Assembly: GCA_031270205.1 (NCBI GenBank)
Contig: JAISYA010000102.1
Span: 1-11,193 of the forward strand
Source of the DNA: Treponema sp.
Lineage (GTDB): Bacteria; Spirochaetota; Spirochaetia; Treponematales; Breznakiellaceae
Length of the DNA stretch: 11,193 bases
Direction of reading: 5' to 3'
A model generated the notes under the pieces. That model saw only the letters and a program-made list of their open reading frames with translations, made no database searches and had not been told where the DNA came from. Shown here piece after piece: positions 1-6,285 of the stretch (positions within the stretch are counted from its first letter, which is position 1; each line of letters starts with the position of its first letter). A program made the position numbers and the translations under genes.

Positions 1-1259
1 CGGTGGTCGCCGTGGCCGTCAACCGCGCCGCCTGAAATGCCGCTTCCGGCCTTTCCGTGGATGATAAGGCCGTCGGGGCGCTCGGTGCAGTTGACGCCCA
101 GTTTGGCGAGTTCTCCGGCCATTACCGAGACGCGGTCGGTTTCCTTGATGCGGGCGTGGGCAACGTTAACCAGGGCCGTGTCCCCGCGGGCAAAGGCGGC
201 GGTAACGGCGGCGGCGGGGAGCAGGTCGGGCGCGGCGTTTAGATCGAAGACGCCGCCCCGCAGGGGGCCGGAACGGGAAACGGTAACCGACCAGGCGCTT
301 TCAGGGCCGCCGGAAAAGGCGGCCCTCTCCGTCTCAACCTGCTTCCATTCTACCTTACAGCCCATTTGGGCGAGCATATCGAAAAAGAATTGGTCGCCCT
401 GGGGGTCGTCCGGATCAAGGCCGAGGATCGTGACCGGGCCGCCCGAAACCGCGGCGGCGCAGGCGGGAAAGGCAGCGGAAGAAAAATCCCCGGGCGCGGA
501 GCGGCTGAACGGCGTCCAGGAAGAGCCGCCGGGAATCTCAAAAAGGGAAAGGTCCGCTGCCGCCGTAAAGGGAATGCCCTGGGCCTGTAAATACGCAAGC
601 GTCATTTTGATGTAGGGCTTTTCGTTGAGCAGGGGCACTTTAATACCGGTGATTGTACCGGCGGGCGCCAGGGGCGCGGCGAGCAGCAGCGCGGAGAGGT
701 ACTGGCTGGTGGGGCAGGGGAGGCTCACCGTCCCGCCCTTCCACGGCCCCTGAATGATGATAGGGACGCAGCCGTTGTTATGAGCGGATTTGGCGCGGAC
801 GCCCAGGCCGGCAAGGGCCTCCAGTAACGGAGCGGCGCTGCGCCGCCGTATCTGTCTGTCGCCGGTAAACGCGAAGGGGGCCGAAGCGAGCGCCGCCGCC
901 GCCAGGGCCAGGTACAGGGTTGTGCCGGAATTGCCTACGTCGATGAGGCGGGATGAGCCGCCGCGCCGGAAGCGGGTAAATCCCCCGTTGCCGCGTATCG
1001 TATAACGGACGAGTTTTTTCCCCTGGGCGTCCGCCGGATTGGGGCAGAGCGGGTCCGCCTCCCGGTGTTCCGTTACGCCGGCGCCGAGGACGCGGCAGGC
1101 GGCGGCGCAAGAACGGGCATCCAGGGAGTCAAGGGGATAGCGGATTTCCGAAACGCCGCCGGCGAGGGACGCAATCAAGAGCTGCCTGATCGTGTGGGAT
1201 TTTGAGGCCGGTATCCGCACAGAGCCGGAAAACCGGCGGGGTTTGACCAGGGCGCGCAT
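1..1259 (-). CDS. aroA: 3-phosphoshikimate 1-carboxyvinyltransferase (EPSP synthase), C-terminus cut by window edge
   Basis: EPSP synthase transfers the enolpyruvyl group of PEP to shikimate-3-phosphate in the cytosol, the sixth step of the shikimate pathway. I translated the minus strand from the ATG at 1259: 419 codons stay open to the left edge, so only the last few dozen residues of a roughly 430-450 residue enzyme are missing. Family signatures are in order: the N-terminal K20-S21 with R25 (the PEP/S3P-binding lysine-serine-arginine set), GNSGTT at 110-114, the TSQ segment at 184-186 matching the SSQ substrate loop, NEKPYIKMT near 212-220, D345 in DLNAAPDLLP (position of the catalytic aspartate), and RIKETDR at 370-376 with E373. 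The sequence stops at DGHGDH, so the arginine of the DHR motif lies just outside. The start directly abuts the stop of the upstream solute-binding gene, implying co-transcription and probably coupled translation; no strong ribosome site of its own is seen. Identification is from motifs and is secure. Confidence 0.96.
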   Translation of the reverse strand, partial: MRALVKPRRFSGSVRIPASKSHTIRQLLIASLAGGVSEIRYPLDSLDARSCAAACRVLGAGVTEHREADPLCPNPADAQGKKLVRYTIRGNGGFTRFRRGGSSRLIDVGNSGTTLYLALAAAALASAPFAFTGDRQIRRRSAAPLLEALAGLGVRAKSAHNNGCVPIIIQGPWKGGTVSLPCPTSQYLSALLLAAPLAPAGTITGIKVPLLNEKPYIKMTLAYLQAQGIPFTAAADLSLFEIPGGSSWTPFSRSAPGDFSSAAFPACAAAVSGGPVTILGLDPDDPQGDQFFFDMLAQMGCKVEWKQVETERAAFSGGPESAWSVTVSRSGPLRGGVFDLNAAPDLLPAAAVTAAFARGDTALVNVAHARIKETDRVSVMAGELAKLGVNCTERPDGLIIHGKAGSGISGGAVDGHGDH

Positions 1260-2591
1260 TTATAGGGAATCCCAGCGCCGCTGTATCGCCGCGGCGGTAT
1301 CGGCCGGACTTCGCTCCTGCTCAAAAAACAGGCGCAGCTCTTCGCGTACCACGTGTTCAAGCTCCTCCGCGGATTCTCCGGAAAATCCCTGAACGATCTC
1401 CGAGGCTTCAAAAATGGCAAGGGCCTTTGAATAGAGGGGGTCTTCCTTTAGGTAATCGCCGGAAAAAACGCCGGGGAATTCGGGAAGGCTGCCCGGCGCC
1501 GCTAAGAGTCCGGCGGCAAGGGCCGGGCTTTTTTCCGCAAGAAAGGCAAGGAAAGTCCAGGCTTCATCGGGCCGCGGGCAGCCGGCGCCGATACCCGCAT
1601 AGACGCCTGAAAGGGCGACGCCGTTTTTTGCCGCAACGGACGAACCGGGTATGATCGTGACGCCGAAAGCGGAAGGGTTCATCCGTTTTCTCAGAACGGG
1701 AATCTCCCGCGAGGAGGCGATCATCATGGCGATTTTTCCCCCGGCGAATTCCTCGATCCGGTCCGCGCCGGTTCTGACAAAGGTTCCCGGGGCGAACGTC
1801 CCTTCACGGTTGAGCTGTTCCAAAAAGGCGATAACGTCGATTACCGTTCCGCCGGCAAAATAGGGTCTGCCGTCTCTGTCCGGCGCTTTGAGTTCCCCGC
1901 CCGCCGCCCATATCCAGGAAAAGACATCGCGGCGCAGCGCCAGCGGATCGTCTTCGCTCAGGCCCAGGGCCGCGCCGTACACGCCTGAGCCGGTGAAGCC
2001 GCCGGTCCCGTCCGGGGCGGCTCTCAGCCCCGAAACCGCTTTTGCGCAGGCGAGGAATTCGTCCCTGGTTTTCGGCGGGCGGTCAAAACCGGCGGCCGCG
2101 AGAATTTCGATATTGTAAAACAACAGGTCCATGAACGAGACCAGGAGAATCGCCCGTTGATCGGCGGTGGCTTTGGCGGCGGCTTCGGCGGCCAAAGCGG
2201 GGGATTCGCCGCCGGTTTCGGCAGCGAGGTACGGGTCAAGCGGAATCAGCGCGGTCCGGGGAACCTTGAAACGGCCTTCGTCAAAAAAGACGATGTCGGG
2301 CGCGGCGGGCCGCTCAGCGGAATTGCCCGCATCCGCGCCTTCCAGCCTGAGCCGCAATTCGGGATGCCGTTCCTCAAATTCTGTGATCAACGCGCCGGCA
2401 AGATCCCCGCCGAACAGGTCTTCACACTGCCGCGAAAGGATCAGTTCGGCGCGCTGGGCGGCGGCGGCGTTTTTTATAAACAGGTTAGTACCGATAAACG
2501 TAAGGCACAGAACGGTGGCGGCAAGAAATAAAAAAACGTCGATACGTTTGGCGTCCCAACCCCTCGACTTTTCGTTGATTTTGCGGTACAT
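1260..2591 (-). CDS. Extracellular solute-binding protein, family 1-like, membrane-anchored
   Basis: A 443-residue protein with the layout of carbohydrate-type ABC transporter binding proteins: a basic N-terminus, one hydrophobic helix at about residues 18-40, then a periplasmic bilobal-domain sequence. The segment ITEFEERHPELRLRLEG followed by APDIVFFDEGR is typical of family 1 solute-binding proteins (helix, strand, then a conserved aspartate strand), and the C-terminal half has the usual F..W.WAAGGE-like and FLAFLAEKSP segments. The only cysteine in the hydrophobic helix follows leucine, not Gly/Ala/Ser, so there is no normal lipobox; the helix may be an uncleaved anchor. No permease or ATPase gene is adjacent, so the ligand is unknown. 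No in-frame alternative start was found near 2591; a GGGGA lies about 14 bases upstream, further than ideal. It probably shares a transcript with aroA. Confidence 0.85.
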   Translation of the reverse strand: MYRKINEKSRGWDAKRIDVFLFLAATVLCLTFIGTNLFIKNAAAAQRAELILSRQCEDLFGGDLAGALITEFEERHPELRLRLEGADAGNSAERPAAPDIVFFDEGRFKVPRTALIPLDPYLAAETGGESPALAAEAAAKATADQRAILLVSFMDLLFYNIEILAAAGFDRPPKTRDEFLACAKAVSGLRAAPDGTGGFTGSGVYGAALGLSEDDPLALRRDVFSWIWAAGGELKAPDRDGRPYFAGGTVIDVIAFLEQLNREGTFAPGTFVRTGADRIEEFAGGKIAMMIASSREIPVLRKRMNPSAFGVTIIPGSSVAAKNGVALSGVYAGIGAGCPRPDEAWTFLAFLAEKSPALAAGLLAAPGSLPEFPGVFSGDYLKEDPLYSKALAIFEASEIVQGFSGESAEELEHVVREELRLFFEQERSPADTAAAIQRRWDSL

Positions 2592-2600
2592 CTTTACTAT

Positions 2601-4805
2601 ATGTTCCCCTTTCTGAAACGATCCTTGTACATTCTTTCCAACAAAATTCGCCGGTGGCTTAAGCCGGACAAGACGGCGGAAGAAAAGTGGATCACTGATT
2701 TTTCCAAAGCCGAAAAAATCCCCTTTGATATTAAAACAGAAAGTTCGTATGATGCCTATCGGGAAAACGGCCCCCTGTGCCTCAGCCTGAAAAAGACCGG
2801 CAGTATCGCCTGGCTTGAAGCGCCGGAACGCCGCTTTCGGGACCAGATCATTGAAGCAAAGCTCCGCCTGGACAGCCTTGGGGGCTATGCCGCCGCGGGC
2901 CTTATGTTCCGCATTGCCGACCGGTCGAACTACTATCTCGCGCTGGTTTCCAGCAAGGGTTACTTCCGCCTCGACTTAATGAAAAACGACTCGCTCCTGC
3001 CCCTGATCGGCTGGACCGAAGTTCCCGATTCCGCAATGCAGGCGGAAGGCGTGGGGCAGGATATACTACTTACGATAAACCTCACCGCGGCCGCCTGCGG
3101 CGATCACCTGATATTCCTCACCGGCGGCCAGTGGATCGCCGAAACGTATGACACGGCTTTGACGGAGGGGCACATCGGTTTTGCCCTGGCCTCCTACGAA
3201 ACCGGGGTAAAGCAAACCGGAAGCATTTTCGCGAATACGGTACGCACATGCCGCTCCTGGCTGGATTTTCTCTCTGTGGATTCCCGAAACAAAAGTGTAG
3301 AAGAGTTCCGCAGGAAATGGGATAACAGCCTGGCGATTCCGGCGGAAAGCCGTTTTCATCTGGCGGAAACGTTTGCCGCCCTCGGCGCCGCCTCCGCCGC
3401 GTTAACCCAGCTCACCAGGGCGTGGAACCAAAGGGAAGAAGCGGCGCGGAGCGTTACGGCGACTTATACGGAGACGCGGACGCGCAAGGAGCTGCTCCTC
3501 GCCGCCCGCATGGCCCTGCGGCTGGAACGCTACGATGAGGCGGAAGAATACCTCAATGCCTGTCTTGAACTGGGTGACGGCCCCGGGGAAGAAGCGGCCG
3601 CCGCCGAAAAAATGAAACTCCTTGACAAGCTGGAAAAATATACTGAACTTAAAAACTATATTATAAAATATATTAGTAAAAAGAACGACAAAAAAAACGA
3701 TCCCGCCCTCCGCGCCCTGCTTGGCCGCACCCATTGGAATTTGAAAGAATATGAAAAGGCCGCTGCCGCGTGGGACAGGGCTTTTGAGCTGGATAAAGAA
3801 AACGGGTCTTACGCGGTGAACGCCGCCAACGCCTATATGTTTTTGGGAAAAAACAGTGAAGCCCTGAAACGCTGCCTTGAGGGCGGCAGGGTTTTCCTGC
3901 GCCAGGATAATAATGAGGAACTGGGCGCTTTGATACCCAGGCTTCTTTCCCTGGGAGAACGGGACTGGGAAGCCCGCGCGCTGGTGGGGAAATGGGCCTT
4001 CGGTATCGGGGATTATGAGCGCTCCGAATCCGAATTGGTTCTGGCCGAAAATCTCAGGCGCAAATCAAGCCCCCAGCCGGCGGTGGACCCCGCGGTGAGT
4101 TACCTCCGCGCCCTGCTGCTTATCCGCAAGGGCAAGCGCCGCGAAGGATTCCGTTTTCTCACGGAAGCCGCCCGCCTTGCCCCGGACTACGGCCTGTTCC
4201 GTTTTAAGCTCGCGGAAAACCGTTACATCCTTACCGGCAACGCCCGCGCTCCGGGACTTGCCGCGGATTTGCAGGCCGCCCTCAGACTCATGGGCGACGA
4301 CGGATGGGTGCACAATTTTGCCGCCCAAATCCGCCTTGCCGCCGGCGCGCCGAAGCCCGCCGACCTTGAAGCGGCGGAACAGCATCTGCAAAAAGCCGCC
4401 GCCGCCCTCGGCGAAATTCCCGCGGTCAGGGTAAACCTGGGGACGCTCCGTTACCTGCGGGGGGATCTTACCGGGGCGCTGAAAATCCTGAGCGATAACG
4501 GAGATGACAGCGAAGGCTTGACCGCGCATTGCGCGGGAAAACTGCTGTTCCGCTCCGGCGATTTTGAGCGGGCCGACACTTTTTACCGCAGGGCTTTGGC
4601 CGCCGCGCCCGACAACCTGGAATACCTTTCCGACCGTGTTGACTGTCTTGCCGCGCTCAAGTTATTTGACACCGCGGAAGAACTGCTTGCCCGTGCGCGA
4701 AACCGAAATTCCTCCCCCGCAATTCCGGAATTGATAAACCGGCTGGCGGCACAGAAAAAAGCGGCTCTGCCGGTAAAGGCCGCGGGCAAGCCGCCGAAAA
4801 CCTGA
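2601..4805 (+). CDS. TPR-repeat protein with N-terminal LamG/concanavalin-like domain
   Basis: A 734-residue protein of unknown specific function. Residues about 35-215 look like a beta-sandwich of the concanavalin/LamG type: alternating strands such as AWLEAPE, AAAGLMFRIADRSNYYLALVSSKGYFRLDL and GHIGFALASYETG, the pattern used for carbohydrate or surface binding. From about residue 245 to 725 the chain is helical with many tetratricopeptide-like repeats, for example the stretch containing LERYDEAEEYLNACLELG, LKEYEKAAAAWDRAFELD and SGDFERADTFYRRALAAAPD. A lysine/asparagine-rich linker with AT-rich codons (3645-3695) interrupts the repeats. No cleavable signal peptide or clear membrane helix is seen, although the first 15 residues are basic and hydrophobic. 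TPRs normally scaffold protein-protein contacts. The ATG at 2601 has no visible Shine-Dalgarno sequence and lies nine bases from the divergent neighbour's start codon, so the mRNA may be leaderless or the true start later. It ends 30 bases from the convergent aroK stop. Confidence 0.85.
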   Translation: MFPFLKRSLYILSNKIRRWLKPDKTAEEKWITDFSKAEKIPFDIKTESSYDAYRENGPLCLSLKKTGSIAWLEAPERRFRDQIIEAKLRLDSLGGYAAAGLMFRIADRSNYYLALVSSKGYFRLDLMKNDSLLPLIGWTEVPDSAMQAEGVGQDILLTINLTAAACGDHLIFLTGGQWIAETYDTALTEGHIGFALASYETGVKQTGSIFANTVRTCRSWLDFLSVDSRNKSVEEFRRKWDNSLAIPAESRFHLAETFAALGAASAALTQLTRAWNQREEAARSVTATYTETRTRKELLLAARMALRLERYDEAEEYLNACLELGDGPGEEAAAAEKMKLLDKLEKYTELKNYIIKYISKKNDKKNDPALRALLGRTHWNLKEYEKAAAAWDRAFELDKENGSYAVNAANAYMFLGKNSEALKRCLEGGRVFLRQDNNEELGALIPRLLSLGERDWEARALVGKWAFGIGDYERSESELVLAENLRRKSSPQPAVDPAVSYLRALLLIRKGKRREGFRFLTEAARLAPDYGLFRFKLAENRYILTGNARAPGLAADLQAALRLMGDDGWVHNFAAQIRLAAGAPKPADLEAAEQHLQKAAAALGEIPAVRVNLGTLRYLRGDLTGALKILSDNGDDSEGLTAHCAGKLLFRSGDFERADTFYRRALAAAPDNLEYLSDRVDCLAALKLFDTAEELLARARNRNSSPAIPELINRLAAQKKAALPVKAAGKPPKT

Positions 4806-4835
4806 CGGATTAATTCATTTTACCTTGCCGCCGTT

Positions 4836-5366
4836 TTAATGCGTAAGACGTTCCAAAATTTCCCGCGCGATTTCTTCGGGGCTTTTCCGTTCCGCTTCAA
4901 TGGTGAGCCGGGCGAATTGCCGGTAGGCGGCCGCCCGCCGCTCGTGCAGGGCGCGGTGCGTCTCGCGGGGATTTCCGGTTTTGAGAAAGGGCGGAAGTTC
5001 CCCGCCGGCCGCTCCGCTGATCCGTTCCCAGGCGGTTTCCGCGGATACATCAAGATACACGCACAGGGCCGTTTTTGTGTTTTCCAGCAGGGCAATCGCG
5101 TCAGGGTTGTCGATAAGGCCGCCCCCGGCGGCGACAATGCGCGCGCCGGGGATCGTTTCTGAGCCGATGAGGGCGGCCAGCGCCGCGGCCTCGGCTTTCC
5201 TGAAAACAGCGGGACCTTCGGTGTAAAGCGAGCGGGGGCTTTCCCCGCTCCGCTCCGCAACCAATTCGTCCAGATCGATAAAGCGGCCGGAACAGAGAGC
5301 GGCCAGGGCTTTGCCCGCGCTGGTTTTTCCCGAATGTTTCGGGCCGGCAAGGAAAATATCTTCCAT
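4836..5366 (-). CDS. aroK: Shikimate kinase
   Basis: A 176-residue P-loop kinase, the normal length for shikimate kinase, which phosphorylates the 3-hydroxyl of shikimate using ATP (fifth step of the shikimate pathway, cytosolic). Visible motifs: Walker A GPKHSGKTS at 8-16; D31 and D33 in FIDLDEL (magnesium and shikimate ligands); R56 and E59 in FRKAE; the glycine triplet G81-G83 in AAGGG; and R144 four residues before Y148 in the C-terminal shikimate-binding segment. Unusually, the LID region (about residues 115-137) reads GGELPPFL where the family usually has an arginine before P-L-L. The product feeds AroA after one intervening chemical step, and aroA is on the same strand 3.5 kb downstream. 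An AGGG lies about eight bases before the start. The gene diverges from the PrsW-like gene and converges with the TPR gene. A second minus-strand frame overlapping almost the whole gene is a shadow. Confidence 0.93.
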   Translation of the reverse strand: MEDIFLAGPKHSGKTSAGKALAALCSGRFIDLDELVAERSGESPRSLYTEGPAVFRKAEAAALAALIGSETIPGARIVAAGGGLIDNPDAIALLENTKTALCVYLDVSAETAWERISGAAGGELPPFLKTGNPRETHRALHERRAAAYRQFARLTIEAERKSPEEIAREILERLTH

Positions 5367-5428
5367 AAAGTTACCCTAAACTTACCCTATCGAAATATTT
5401 GATAATATGCTATCTATATAAGCTATCT
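5367..5428. promoter_or_regulatory. Divergent intergenic region with two pairs of short direct repeats
   Basis: This AT-rich gap between the divergent aroK and PrsW-like starts must hold both promoters. Two direct repeats are visible: TTACCCTA at 5371-5378 and 5382-5389 (11-base period), and GCTATCTAT at 5409-5417 and 5422-5430 (13-base period, the second copy running into the ATG). A TATAAG-type hexamer at 5417-5422 and TTGATA at 5399-5404 are present but too close together for a standard promoter. Whether any of these is an operator is only a guess. Confidence 0.3.
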
Positions 5429-6151
5429 ATGTCCGGCTTATGGGTATTGTTCCTTCTTGTTTTTATTTCCGCCATTCCCGCAATCGCGGTGTATATCTGG
5501 TTCCGCGCCAGCCGCCGCCCGTTTTCTTTTATCCTTTTTTTATGCGCCCTGCTGGCCGGCGCGGCGGCCTTTTTCCCCGCGCTCCTTTTCCAGAGTTTTT
5601 TCCCTCCGGCGGGAAGCGCCCTGGCCGCGGGCAAATGGGGTCTGTTTGTTCAGATTTTTATCCGTGTGGCCCTGACCGAGGAACTGAGCCGCTTCATCAT
5701 GCTGCTGATCTTTTTCGGGATAAGCGGCCGCCTGCGGCAAAAAGAATCCGGCCGCTCTGTCTTCCCCCTGTCCGGCGCGGAGGAGACGCCTCCCTTTTCC
5801 TACAATGATGTTATACAGGGAGCCGCCGCCGGCCTGGTCGCCGGTCTTGGCTTTGCGATCCTTGAAAGCGCCTCTTACGGCGCATCCAGCGCCGGCGCCG
5901 TCCTGCTCCGGGCTGTTACCGCCGCCCCCCTGCACGGCGCCTGCGGTTCCCGCGTCGGCGCATCCGTGGCGCTGTTCCGAAAACATTTTCCCCAGGCGGT
6001 CTTCCGGTTTCTTACCGCGGTGGTCATTCACGGCATTTACAATTTTATGATAATCATGCCCGGCTTCCCCTCCATCGCGGCTGTCCTTATCGCTCTCTCC
6101 GCTCTGGCATCCTCAATTTTGTCGATTCGGAGCGGGAAAATTCGGGGGTAA
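5429..6151 (+). CDS. PrsW-family intramembrane protease-like membrane protein
   Basis: A polytopic membrane protein (240 residues from the ATG at 5429; an in-frame TTG at 5399 would add ten). About seven hydrophobic segments are visible. It carries the conserved elements of the PrsW branch of the CAAX-protease/PrsW superfamily: TEELSR (EExxR), GFAILESASY (FxxxE), PLHGACG with a membrane histidine, and HGIYNF near the C-terminus with a second histidine. These glutamates and histidines are the predicted metal-binding residues. Known relatives such as Bacillus PrsW cut an anti-sigma factor, but no sigma or anti-sigma gene is present here, so the substrate is unknown. I prefer the ATG because it places SGLWVLFLLVFISAIPA at the N-terminus, as in relatives, but neither start has a clear ribosome-binding site. 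The family call is fairly sure; proteolytic activity is inferred. Confidence 0.78.
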   Translation: MSGLWVLFLLVFISAIPAIAVYIWFRASRRPFSFILFLCALLAGAAAFFPALLFQSFFPPAGSALAAGKWGLFVQIFIRVALTEELSRFIMLLIFFGISGRLRQKESGRSVFPLSGAEETPPFSYNDVIQGAAAGLVAGLGFAILESASYGASSAGAVLLRAVTAAPLHGACGSRVGASVALFRKHFPQAVFRFLTAVVIHGIYNFMIIMPGFPSIAAVLIALSALASSILSIRSGKIRG

Positions 6152-6231
6152 GGGCCGGGATTGCCTGTATGCGCTCTAAAACGGCCTGAAAACCGAGGTA
6201 TCCTGAAAGTGAATGCAATAGCCCTGCGAGA

Positions 6232-6260
6232 TTGCCGCGTTTTTTCCTCAATGGTACAAT
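6232..6260 (+). promoter_or_regulatory. Sigma70-type promoter for the glycosidase-like gene
   Basis: TTGCCG at 6232-6237 and TACAAT at 6255-6260 are separated by exactly 17 bases, each near the consensus hexamers. Transcription would begin near 6267 and give a short leader of about 20 bases that contains the GGGAGG ribosome site at 6275-6280. It is the only promoter that would separate the glycosidase from the PrsW-like gene, which ends 80 bases upstream; the rest of 6152-6285 shows nothing recognisable. Confidence 0.65.
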
Positions 6261-6285
6261 GTGCGCATGACGGCGGGAGGTACCC

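Noticed and set aside
1..1259. Plus-strand frames over the left end (for example 37-615)
   Set aside because: They are antisense to aroA, whose frame is open throughout and carries all expected motifs.
4820..5350. Second minus-strand 176-residue frame overlapping aroK
   Set aside because: It is a frame shadow of aroK, rich in Pro/Arg/Ser and without family motifs.
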